Source: CAKSST01 sp045535505
Lineage (GTDB): Bacteria; Bacillota; Clostridia; Oscillospirales; Acutalibacteraceae
DNA length: 64,000 nucleotides
Assembly: GCA_045535505.1 (NCBI GenBank)
Contig: JAZSLU010000004.1
Location: forward strand, 161,953 to 225,952
Direction: 5' to 3'
In this document: positions 43,334-50,620 of the stretch, one piece after another
How the letters are laid out: each line of letters begins with the position of its first letter
Numbering within the stretch: the stretch's first letter is position 1
The notes under the pieces: model-generated
Seen by the model: the letters and a program-made list of their open reading frames with translations, nothing else
What the model was told of the DNA's origin: nothing
Database searches by the model: none
Translations under genes and position numbers: made by a program

Positions 43334-44044
43334 ATGTATAAAATAGCAGATTTTATATTTGATTTTAAAAGTGAATATAATGTTATCATAAATTCATACG
43401 ATACATATCGCATTAATGATGCGATGGTTGATTTCGTATCTAATTGTACATTGTTGGATATTGAAAATGAATTAAAATATATAAAGGAAAAGAAAGGCTA
43501 TTTGGTTTATTTGCTACAGCATCGAAAAATTGCCGAATGGTTACCTTTACATAACGCTTTTGTTTTACATTCTGCATGCTTTGACGTTGACGGCACAGGT
43601 GTTGCTTTTGCGGCACATAGCGGAACTGGTAAGACAACCCACATGGGCTTGTGGCAACAACTTCTTGGTGACAGAATGACCGTTGTTAATGGTGACAAGC
43701 CAATTGTTCGCTTTTTTGACGATGTGCCAAACATGCCTTATGCTTATGGCAATCCTTGGATGGGAAAAGAGCGTTTGGGTTGCAATATGCGCACTCCTTT
43801 AAAGCATATCTGCTTTATAACAAGGGCGGAGAAAAACAGCACAGTCCCGCTTACTAAAGCGGAGGCATTGCCACGCATATTAAACCAGGTTTATATGCCC
43901 AAAGACCCTGCGGCAATGGCGGCAACCCTGCAGCTTATAAACCGTTTGCTTGACAGCGTTTCTCTTTGGGAAATTAGGTGTAATATGGACATTGATGCTG
44001 CCAAAATTGCGTATTCAGCATTGTTCGGTGAACAAGCTGAATAA
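43334..44044 (+). CDS. HPr kinase-like (SynE/PEPCK-type P-loop) protein
   Basis: 236 residues. The Walker A loop is AHSGTGKTTH at 94-103, with VNGDKPIVR as the following strand and PWMGKERLG further on. This is the small HPr-kinase-like group found in peptide clusters (for example kinases that phosphorylate lasso peptides) and beside PqqD genes, not the full HPrK with its N-terminal domain. A kinase acting on the peptide is one possibility. The first 70 residues are encoded in AT-rich DNA like the radical SAM gene; after about 43,545 the composition returns to the host level (25 G+C of 60 at 43,681-43,740). Confidence 0.85.
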   Translation: MYKIADFIFDFKSEYNVIINSYDTYRINDAMVDFVSNCTLLDIENELKYIKEKKGYLVYLLQHRKIAEWLPLHNAFVLHSACFDVDGTGVAFAAHSGTGKTTHMGLWQQLLGDRMTVVNGDKPIVRFFDDVPNMPYAYGNPWMGKERLGCNMRTPLKHICFITRAEKNSTVPLTKAEALPRILNQVYMPKDPAAMAATLQLINRLLDSVSLWEIRCNMDIDAAKIAYSALFGEQAE

Positions 44045-44152
44045 ATGCAAAATGCAAAATTAATGTGTCGGCTTTGCCGACGGATTGCAAATTAAATGCA
44101 AAATGCAAAATTAATGTGTTCCGCTAAAGCGGAACATTGAGATTTTACATTC
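44045..44152 (+). repeat. Dispersed modular hairpin repeat, copy B
   Basis: Begins right after the stop codon of the kinase-like gene. ATGCAAAATGCAAAATTAATGT occurs twice, each time leading into a hairpin: GTCGGCTTTGCCGAC (44067-44081) and GTTCCGC/GCGGAAC (44118-44135). It ends with a TTTTACATT arm. Confidence 0.85.
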
Positions 44153-44182
44153 AAAAAACGAGAGATAATTCTCTCGTTTTTT
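44153..44182 (+). terminator. Intrinsic terminator after the HPr kinase-like gene
   Basis: A perfect 13-bp stem (44153-44165 with 44170-44182) ending in six T. It separates the radical SAM/kinase unit from the pqqD unit. Confidence 0.85.
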
Positions 44183-44186
44183 GTTA

Positions 44187-44215
44187 TTGATTTTATTTTT
44201 AAAATATATTATAAT
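44187..44215 (+). promoter_or_regulatory. Promoter of the pqqD-peptidase-cohesin unit
   Basis: TTGATT (44187-44192), 17-base spacer, TATAAT (44210-44215). The transcript would carry repeat copy C in its leader. Confidence 0.75.
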
Positions 44216-44231
44216 TAATATGTATATTTAA

Positions 44232-44356
44232 ATGTGCTTCGCACAAATGCAAAATTCAAAATGCAAAATTAAGGTGTCGGCTATGCCGACGATTATAAAT
44301 TCGTGCCGTAAGGAACACCAAAATTTTACATTGTACATTTTCAATTTTACATTTAA
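44232..44356 (+). repeat. Dispersed modular hairpin repeat, copy C
   Basis: GTGCTTCGCAC (44234-44244), then ATGCAAAAT-type arms, GTCGGCTATGCCGAC (44276-44290), an imperfect GTGCCGTAAGG hairpin near 44303, and TTTTACATT/TTTTGCAT-like right arms. It lies in the 5' leader of the pqqD gene. Confidence 0.85.
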
Positions 44357-44377
44357 ATAAACCGGAGGTTTTTTATT

Positions 44378-44632
44378 ATGAAACTCAACTGCGAATTTAT
44401 TGTTAATGAAATTGCTGACAGCTTTGTTGCTGTGCCTATGGGCAGTGATACTAACTGCATTATTAAGGTTAATGATGTTGGTGCTGCCATTATTGAATGC
44501 TTAAAAGAGGAAACAACAGTTGATGCCATTGCCGACCTGCTTTGTTCAAAGTTTGAGGGCACACGCGAAGAGGCAGTGCAGACCACTACTGAATTTGTTG
44601 AGAATCTTAAAAAAGCGGGTTTTGTTGAGTAA
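44378..44632 (+). CDS. PqqD family peptide-binding protein
   Basis: 84 residues, the size of a stand-alone PqqD. The start (a beta hairpin with SFVAVPMG, then IIKVNDVGAAIIECLKEETTVDAIADLL) is the winged-helix recognition element of this family, which presents precursor peptides to radical SAM enzymes. GGAGG lies at 44364-44368. The stop overlaps the next start (TAATG), coupling it to the peptidase gene. A link to the 31-residue peptide 2.6 kb upstream is inferred. Confidence 0.88.
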   Translation: MKLNCEFIVNEIADSFVAVPMGSDTNCIIKVNDVGAAIIECLKEETTVDAIADLLCSKFEGTREEAVQTTTEFVENLKKAGFVE

Positions 44633-45126
44633 TGTCACAGCATATTAAGGCGAGTTTAGAAACTATTGATGCGCCGCAAAAAACGCTTGATAACACAGCT
44701 GAGGTTGTTAAAAGATACGGTATGGCGTTAACGGGCTTTTCGGGACGCAGTATGTATCCCATGTTGCGTTTTGAAACCGATAAAGTTCTTGTTGTCAAGT
44801 CAAAAGGACCGTTTAAAAGAAATGATGTATTGCTTTATCCCGGCAGCAACGGCAAATTTATATTACATAGAGTAATTAGAATTAAAAAGGGCAATTATAT
44901 CATCCGTGGTGACAACAATTTCTTTAAAGAGTATGGAATTACCGATGATGATGTTGTTGGTGTTCTTAAAGGATTTTATCGCGGCAAAAAATATATTGAT
45001 TGCGACCAAAATATTGGCTACAAATGCTATGTGTTTATATGGACACACACCTATGCTTTGAGATATTTATGGCGTAAGATTTTAAGACCTTTTGCATCTA
45101 AGGTTAAGCACTGTATATTCAAATAA
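44632..45126 (+). CDS. S26-family (SipW-like) peptidase
   Basis: 164 residues. GRSMYPML carries the nucleophile Ser40; ILHRVI has His79, where ER/SipW-type signal peptidases have their catalytic His instead of the Lys of ordinary signal peptidases; RGDNN follows at 92-96 as in that type. No clear N-terminal membrane anchor is visible; residues 130-150 are moderately hydrophobic. It could cut the modified peptide or process the nearby secreted proteins. Coupled to the PqqD gene by a TAATG overlap. Confidence 0.82.
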   Translation: MSQHIKASLETIDAPQKTLDNTAEVVKRYGMALTGFSGRSMYPMLRFETDKVLVVKSKGPFKRNDVLLYPGSNGKFILHRVIRIKKGNYIIRGDNNFFKEYGITDDDVVGVLKGFYRGKKYIDCDQNIGYKCYVFIWTHTYALRYLWRKILRPFASKVKHCIFK

Positions 45127-45152
45127 TTCGGCTTAGGCGAATTATTTGAATA
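45116..45152 (+). repeat. 15-bp hairpin across the peptidase stop codon
   Basis: TATTCAAATAATTCG (45116-45130) pairs with 45138-45152, 7-base loop. It covers the stop codon and has no T run behind it, so it is not a clear terminator. It leads straight into repeat copy D and may be part of it. Confidence 0.65.
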
Positions 45153-45261
45153 TATGCAAAATGCAAAATGCAAAATTAAGGTGTCGGCTTTGCCGACGAT
45201 ATATAAATTGTGCCGCAAGGCACACCGAAATTTTACATTTAGCATTTAACATTTAACATTT
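45153..45261 (+). repeat. Dispersed modular hairpin repeat, copy D
   Basis: Three ATGCAAAAT units, GTCGGCTTTGCCGAC (45183-45197), GTGCCGCAAGGCAC (45210-45223), then a TTTTACATTT arm and three CATTTA/CATTTT-like repeats. The stretch 45176-45240 is almost the exact reverse complement of 46199-46262 in copy E. Confidence 0.88.
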
Positions 45262-45279
45262 TAAAAGGCGGTTGGTATT

Positions 45280-46164
45280 TTGAAAAAAATAATATCGATT
45301 GTGATGGTTACGGCTGTTTTAATGCTTTTTGTTATAACGTCGTTTGCCGAAAACGCCTTTAAAATAACCGTAGGTACGCTTGACCAGGCATTAAACGTTA
45401 AAGAAAACGACGAAATTGTTGTGCCGGTTTATCTTAGCGGTAACGTGGGTGTTTATTCTTATGCGCTTGAATATTCATTTGACCCTGACGTTTTAGAGCT
45501 GCAAGATGACAAAATGAAGCAGAACGGCAAAGGCGATTATAAATGTCTTATAAACGATTTTACTATAAATAACCGCGGTGATAATGTTATAATTTTGTCG
45601 CTTGCGAGTGGTGACGGTAATGTTACCGACAACGGCGTTATAGCATATTTGTTTTTTAAGGTTAAACAGGGAGCAAAACGTGGTTTTAGTGAAATAAAGG
45701 TGACATATAAAAACGGCAACGTATGCAACTATGCGGCAAAGGCTTTGTATCCCGAAAAGGTTAGCGGCGGGGTCTATGTTCACTCGGACAACCTACCGGA
45801 ATCGTCAGAAACGTCGGTTTCGTCTAAACCAAGCGGTTCTGATAGTACAAGCAGTCAGCCAATCGGATACGTACCGCCAAGCACATTGCCCGATACAGCG
45901 CCCGATTATTACAGCTCACAAATTATGATGACAAGCAGTAACGTGCAAAGCGCATCATCTGACATAGTTAGCGGTAAAGATGAGAATCAGTCGTCCGATG
46001 TATTGCAACAAACCGAGAGTACAAGCTCACGTTGGAATGCTGACGAGATTGAGGTTAATGGCGAGGGTTTGATAGGCCGCAATGCGCTCATAGCAATTAT
46101 TGTTGGCGGTGTTGTGGTTATTGCAGGTGCCGTTGTATCATTTATTGTTTCTAATAAAAAATAA
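45280..46164 (+). CDS. Membrane-anchored cohesin-domain protein
   Basis: 294 residues. Signal peptide 1-23; cohesin domain about 26-165 (VPVYLSGNVGVYSYALEYSFDPDVLEL, then NGVIAYLFFKVK); Ser/Thr/Gln-rich linker about 170-255; membrane helix about 268-288 with a short KK tail. So the cohesin faces outward on the cell surface and could hold dockerin proteins such as the one at 47.0 kb. The start is TTG 45280 behind AAAGGCGG. The gene is flanked by inverted repeat copies D and E. Confidence 0.82.
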   Translation: MKKIISIVMVTAVLMLFVITSFAENAFKITVGTLDQALNVKENDEIVVPVYLSGNVGVYSYALEYSFDPDVLELQDDKMKQNGKGDYKCLINDFTINNRGDNVIILSLASGDGNVTDNGVIAYLFFKVKQGAKRGFSEIKVTYKNGNVCNYAAKALYPEKVSGGVYVHSDNLPESSETSVSSKPSGSDSTSSQPIGYVPPSTLPDTAPDYYSSQIMMTSSNVQSASSDIVSGKDENQSSDVLQQTESTSSRWNADEIEVNGEGLIGRNALIAIIVGGVVVIAGAVVSFIVSNKK

Positions 46165-46294
46165 TGTGCTTTGCACAAATGTAAAATTTAAAATGCACAA
46201 TGTAAAATTTCGGTGTGCCTTGCGGCACAATTTATTTATCGTCGGCAAAGCCGACACATTAATTATGAATTTTGCATTTAACATTTTACATTTA
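46165..46294 (+). repeat. Dispersed modular hairpin repeat, copy E (inverted relative to D)
   Basis: Starts right after the stop codon: GTGCTTTGCAC (46166-46176), then GTGCCTTGCGGCAC (46215-46228) and GTCGGCAAAGCCGAC (46241-46255), that is, the modules of copy D in reverse order and on the other strand, followed by TTTTGCATTT/CATTTTACATTT arms. Confidence 0.88.
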
Positions 46295-46313
46295 AAAAAC
46301 CGGAGGTTTTTTT

Positions 46314-46853
46314 ATGAATAAGAAAACGTTAATCATTATTATAGCGGCTGTTCTGGTTGTTGTTATTGCTGCTGTGGGAGCATATTTTGCTGTGCCCTCA
46401 CTTAGAGGTGATGATAACAATTCGTCGAGTGGCGTATCAAGCACTACTAATTCCCAGCAGGATGTTCAAGACGGAAACATAGAACTTGGCGAGGTTGAGG
46501 TTTTGGCAGACGGTGAGTTCAAGGTTGAGGTTAAAGTTGCTAACAACCCCGGATTTGCCGGTTATGACCTTGAGTTTGGTTTTGATGCAAAGTCATTTAG
46601 CTTTGTAAAATGCGAAAACGGTTTGCTTTCACCTATGACCGTTACCGAAGTGTCTGACGGTGCAGTTGCTGTTGTTGGCGTTGAAAATGGCGACGTTACG
46701 GACAATGGCACAATGTTTACGCTTGTTTTTAAGGCGAATAAAGATGCTAAAAAAGGTAAATATGAAATTAAAACCACCAAGTCTGAGTTTGCCAATTGGG
46801 ACGAGCAGACTGTTAACCTTAAGGTTGCTGTGGGGACAATTACTGTAAAATAA
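46314..46853 (+). CDS. N-terminally anchored cohesin-domain protein
   Basis: 179 residues. One membrane helix (about 4-27) without a clear cleavage site, a short SSS/TT-rich linker, then a cohesin domain about 55-179 (FKVEVKVANNPGFAGYDLEFGFDAKSF, NGTMFTLVFKANKDAKKGKYEI). Both it and the upstream cohesin protein would be cell-bound. GGAGG lies at 46302-46306. Confidence 0.82.
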   Translation: MNKKTLIIIIAAVLVVVIAAVGAYFAVPSLRGDDNNSSSGVSSTTNSQQDVQDGNIELGEVEVLADGEFKVEVKVANNPGFAGYDLEFGFDAKSFSFVKCENGLLSPMTVTEVSDGAVAVVGVENGDVTDNGTMFTLVFKANKDAKKGKYEIKTTKSEFANWDEQTVNLKVAVGTITVK

Positions 46854-46857
46854 TAAT

Positions 46858-46890
46858 GAACGAGCGCGGGGTTTCTTTGCGCTCGTTTAA
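46858..46890 (+). terminator. Probable terminator after the cohesin pair
   Basis: AACGAGCGC (46859-46867) with GCGCTCGTT (46879-46887); T run is short (TTTAACATT). Confidence 0.55.
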
Positions 46891-46916
46891 CATTAATGGG
46901 ATATATTAAAAAACAC

Positions 46917-46945
46917 TTGAATATAAATTAATGTAGTATTATAAT
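46917..46945 (+). promoter_or_regulatory. Promoter of the dockerin protein gene
   Basis: TTGAAT (46917-46922), 17-base spacer, TATAAT (46940-46945). Confidence 0.75.
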
Positions 46946-46999
46946 ATTAATATGACAAATTGGTATATTTTTTGTTAAGCAGGAGGAATGTAAGTTACT

Positions 47000-49900
47000 A
47001 TGAAAAAACTTGTTACAAAAATACTTCCAATATTTTTAGTGATGCTGATGGTACTGTCGGCTTGTCCTTTGCAGGCAGCGGCAGCTTCGAGTGGAACTTT
47101 TACACCTGTTGATGGTGTGTCCGTAACTGTTTCTAAAGCAACTAATACAAGCATGTCGAGCGGGGTTATTACCACAACCGCTAAAGGCAGTGCGGGTATA
47201 TTGGGTTATGGTGCAAGTGCCAAAACAGCAACCATTACAGTTTATAATGACAGTGATGAGGAAGCGGTAATTTCGTTTGATTGGACCGCAACGAGCGTTA
47301 ATTCGCTCACTATAGACGGCGCAACAAAAAACGATAGTAGCGGCAGTTTTAGCAAACTTATGGCTTCGGATGAGAGTATAACAATTACGGTTACTACGGC
47401 AACAGATGCTACGGTTAACACTTTTGTTATGAAAAACTTTAAGTTTGCATCAGGCGGTTTGAGTTTTAATTTTAATTTAGAATATAACGAAGATTTGGGT
47501 AGCGTTACTTTAGGCGGTGCGGCTGTTGGTTCCGGCTATACTCAGTCGGTTAATGCGGGTGAGTCTTTAGCGTTGGTTGCAACTGCTAAAAATTCAACCT
47601 TTTTGGGTTGGGCAGACCAAAACAACAAGTTGCTTTCAAAGGCGGCAACATATAGTTTAACACCTTCTGAAGATATAACGGTTAAAGCAATTTTTGCTGA
47701 TTTGACACCTTGGTTTTTAGTTGGTGGAGAATATCTTTGCGAGGGTTTGACTGCGGCAACCCAAAAGGCAGCTTCTGCTTCAAACAAGGCCGTTGTTTTA
47801 ATGAACAACGGCACACTGCCGGCAGGCGACTATACCATTCCTGCAGGGGTGACCCTGTTAATACCTTTCGATAGCGCAAACACATTATATACTGATGAGC
47901 CTGCAACCACAGGCGCAAAGTTTGTTGCTCCTACCGTTTACCGTGAACTTACAATGGCAAGCGGCGCAAACATTACGGTAAACGGTGCAATTAGTGTTTC
48001 TTCAAAGGTTGTTTCGGGTTCAGCCGGCACAAATGGTTTTGGTGCGGGTTTGCCGTCCGGTCCTTACGGACATATAAAAATGGAAGAAAACGCTAATATC
48101 ACACTTAACAACGGCGCAAATCTTTATACATGGGGTTATATCACAGGCAAAGGCTCTGTTTTGGCAAAAAGCGGCGCTACCGTTTATGAGTGTTTTCAAG
48201 GCGAAGACTATCGAGGCGGTCAACAGACTACCGGTATGAAAAACAAGGTTTTCCCCATGTCTCAATATTACATCCAAAATATTGAGGTGCCATTGACCTT
48301 TGAGGCGGGTGCGGCAGAGAAAACCTATACAAACATAACGGTTACATTACTTGGTGAACAAGGATCAGACGTTGATTTTATCGGTTCATCGGATGCGATG
48401 TTTAATTTGGTTTCGGGCTCGGCTACCAAATATTATGATGGCACAAAAGACCGTTTGTATGTTGAACTTAACGGTTCTGTAGAAATGTCGCCTATTAGTA
48501 TGAAGGTTGGCGTTCAGTCGCTGAACTCAAGCAACTATGTTCTTCCTGTTACGAACAACCTTACTGTTAAGGTTAACACAGGAAGCAGTGTAACGATTAC
48601 GCAAGATATTGCAGTATTGCCCGGTGCTGAAATTATTGTTGAGGAGAATGCACTTTGCAAAATTGGTGCGGGCCACAGCATTTATGCTTATGATGCTGAC
48701 CAGTGGGGTACATATTGTTATAAGCAGGGAAACAAAAAGTTTGTACCGCTTGAATATGCTCCAAGCAGAACTTATACACGAACAGAGGCTGACCTTGTTG
48801 ATGCAAAGGTTGTAATAAACGGCACGATTGATGCTACCGAAGGTTACCTTTATACAACCGCAGGCGGTGCTAACGTTTACAGTACCGGTAACGGTAAAAT
48901 TAAGGCGCAACCCGGCACGGCAACGGTTACTTATCAACTATCTGCACAAGACATAGATTCAAATAAAAACGATACCTATGCTAGCATACCGATAACCTCT
49001 GCAAAACTTAAGAATGCTGACGGCAGCATGGTTGAGACTGCGGGTTCAAGCGGTGAATATGATTATATTGACGGCGTATGGAAGAAAACCTGCTATACAC
49101 ACGTTCACTCAGGCTCGGTAACAACCCCTGCGGGCTGTGAAACCGAGGGATTGAGAACCTTTACTTGTGAATGCGGTGACACATATACAGAAACTATTGC
49201 TGCTACAGGCCATACGGCAGGTGCCGATGCTACCTGTGACACAGCACAAACCTGTACAGTATGTGGCAAAGAACTTGCATCAGCACTCGGTCACAGCGAG
49301 GTTGTTGACGAGGCAGTAGCGCCCACTTGCACCCAAGCAGGTCTTAGTGAGGGCAAACACTGCTCTGTCTGCGGCGAAGTTATTATTGCACAGCAGGTTA
49401 TTGACGCACACGGTCATTCATACGGCGAATGGCGATTGGCTGACGTTGCAAGAGAAGATTCAAACGGTTGGTTTGAGAAAACCTGCTCTTCTTGCGGCGA
49501 TGTTCAAAAAGATGAATTCCCTTATATTAAAGCAAAAGACGTTTTGGTAACCGTAACCGAAAGCGGCAAAAATATTGAAATTTTTGTAGATGCAGCTTAT
49601 TTGGAGCAACTTTCAAGTATTACTGCTTTCGTTTCTCAAAACGGCAACGGTGTTCAGATAACGGATTATGTTAAAAAAGGCAATCGTATTGTATTTGTTT
49701 ATAATACCTCAAGCGCAGAAACGCTTGAAATTGGCTTTGAGGCAATCACCAAAAACGGTAACCCAATAGTTGCTGACCCCATTTTCAAAAACATTGACAG
49801 GGTTGACGGTAATGTGGGCGAGATGTTTGTAGTGCCCGAAACTCTTGAGGGAAGCGATGCAAACGGCGATGGCAAGACCGATATTAAGGACCTTGTCAGA

Positions 49901-50209
49901 CTTAAAAAAATGGTTACAGGAATTGCAAACAATACCGAGTCTGCTGATTTGAGCGGTGACGGTAACGTGGGCGCTAACGATATTGTTTTACTTGCAAAAT
50001 ATTTGGTTAGAGGAAAACGTGGTTTAAAAGCATATACAGTAACCTTTGCTGATAGCGACGGTACAGTGCTTGAGACACAAATTGTTATTGAAGGCTTTAG
50101 TGCAAAACCTGAAGGCACTCCCATAAAAGACGGATTTGTTTTTGCGGGTTGGGATGGCAATTTTGTTCACGTAATGGAAGATATGGTTATTACGGCAACC
50201 TATCAATAA
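47000..50209 (+). CDS. Large secreted protein with Cys-rich repeats, dockerin and InlB-type repeat
   Basis: 1069 residues. Signal peptide 1-28; long beta-rich region to about 690, including a WLGWADQNNK/FLGW-like repeat near 195-220; Cys-rich repeats 697-815 (CECGDTYTETIAATGH, CTVCGKELASALGH, CSVCGEVI); a type I dockerin about 951-1005 with two Ca-binding repeats (DANGDGKTDIKDLVRLKK and DLSGDGNVGANDIVLLAKYL); and a C-terminal InlB/Flg_new-type repeat (KDGFVFAGWDG). No catalytic domain is recognised. The dockerin could dock on the cohesins encoded just upstream. AGGAGG is at 46981-46986, rather far from ATG. Confidence 0.85.
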   Translation: MKKLVTKILPIFLVMLMVLSACPLQAAAASSGTFTPVDGVSVTVSKATNTSMSSGVITTTAKGSAGILGYGASAKTATITVYNDSDEEAVISFDWTATSVNSLTIDGATKNDSSGSFSKLMASDESITITVTTATDATVNTFVMKNFKFASGGLSFNFNLEYNEDLGSVTLGGAAVGSGYTQSVNAGESLALVATAKNSTFLGWADQNNKLLSKAATYSLTPSEDITVKAIFADLTPWFLVGGEYLCEGLTAATQKAASASNKAVVLMNNGTLPAGDYTIPAGVTLLIPFDSANTLYTDEPATTGAKFVAPTVYRELTMASGANITVNGAISVSSKVVSGSAGTNGFGAGLPSGPYGHIKMEENANITLNNGANLYTWGYITGKGSVLAKSGATVYECFQGEDYRGGQQTTGMKNKVFPMSQYYIQNIEVPLTFEAGAAEKTYTNITVTLLGEQGSDVDFIGSSDAMFNLVSGSATKYYDGTKDRLYVELNGSVEMSPISMKVGVQSLNSSNYVLPVTNNLTVKVNTGSSVTITQDIAVLPGAEIIVEENALCKIGAGHSIYAYDADQWGTYCYKQGNKKFVPLEYAPSRTYTRTEADLVDAKVVINGTIDATEGYLYTTAGGANVYSTGNGKIKAQPGTATVTYQLSAQDIDSNKNDTYASIPITSAKLKNADGSMVETAGSSGEYDYIDGVWKKTCYTHVHSGSVTTPAGCETEGLRTFTCECGDTYTETIAATGHTAGADATCDTAQTCTVCGKELASALGHSEVVDEAVAPTCTQAGLSEGKHCSVCGEVIIAQQVIDAHGHSYGEWRLADVAREDSNGWFEKTCSSCGDVQKDEFPYIKAKDVLVTVTESGKNIEIFVDAAYLEQLSSITAFVSQNGNGVQITDYVKKGNRIVFVYNTSSAETLEIGFEAITKNGNPIVADPIFKNIDRVDGNVGEMFVVPETLEGSDANGDGKTDIKDLVRLKKMVTGIANNTESADLSGDGNVGANDIVLLAKYLVRGKRGLKAYTVTFADSDGTVLETQIVIEGFSAKPEGTPIKDGFVFAGWDGNFVHVMEDMVITATYQ

Positions 50210-50221
50210 ATTTAATATAAT

Positions 50222-50262
50222 AACAAGCGGCAAAAGTATTATGCTTTTGCCGCTTGTTTTAT
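50222..50262 (+). terminator. Intrinsic terminator after the dockerin gene
   Basis: A 15-bp stem (50222-50236 with 50244-50258) with a 7-base loop and TTTT after it. Confidence 0.85.
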
Positions 50263-50277
50263 AAAGGTATATAAATG

Positions 50278-50315
50278 TTGACAAATTGTTAATAAAATGG
50301 TATATTTGCTATAAT
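50278..50315 (+). promoter_or_regulatory. Promoter of the lysine-riboswitch transcript
   Basis: TTGACA (50278-50283) with TATATT (50301-50306), spacer 17; an alternative pair is TTGTTA (50286-50291) with TATAAT (50310-50315), spacer 18. Confidence 0.65.
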
Positions 50316-50349
50316 CAGATGACGAAATCTGACGAAAAACAGAATATGT

Positions 50350-50520
50350 TTTGATAGAGGCGCGGGGAACATAAGTATCATTCTAAAGGGGAACTCAATT
50401 TCCGAAAACCTTGTTTGAGAAAGGGGACTTCGCCGAAACAAAAAAGTGATTGAGCCTTTTTTGTTGGAGCTTTACGGAAAATATCCGTAGCTCTGTCACA
50501 GTATCGTGGAGCGCTATCGA
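50350..50520 (+). ncRNA. Lysine riboswitch (L box)
   Basis: L-box landmarks in order: GATAGAGGCGCGG at 50353, AAGTAT, AAAGGGGAAC, GGGGACTTCGCCGAAAC at about 50421-50437, a variable stem, then CTGTCACAGTATCGTGGAGCGCTATC ending at 50518, whose GCGCTATC closes P1 with GATAGAGGCGC. A terminator and a transporter gene follow, so lysine should turn transcription off. Confidence 0.93.
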
Positions 50521-50539
50521 ACCTGATATTAAATTTGGG

Positions 50540-50575
50540 ACCGTTTTGCTTTATGATATGCAAAATGGTTTTTTA
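50540..50575 (+). terminator. Terminator controlled by the lysine riboswitch
   Basis: ACCGTTTTGC (50540-50549) with GCAAAATGGT (50560-50569) and a T run. Confidence 0.85.
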
Positions 50576-50620
50576 TTATCAAAATATATTCAAAAATATT
50601 TATAAAAGGAGAAAAAATTT

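Noticed and set aside
48527..48937. Minus-strand frame of 136 codons inside the dockerin protein gene
   Set aside because: Antisense to a well-supported secreted protein, without a ribosome site or recognisable motif.
39560..50209. A cellulosome gene cluster
   Set aside because: Cohesins and a dockerin occur, but no glycoside hydrolase, carbohydrate-binding module or large multi-cohesin scaffoldin is visible.
50378..50563. Minus-strand frame of 61 codons
   Set aside because: It lies inside the lysine riboswitch and its terminator, whose conserved bases explain the sequence.
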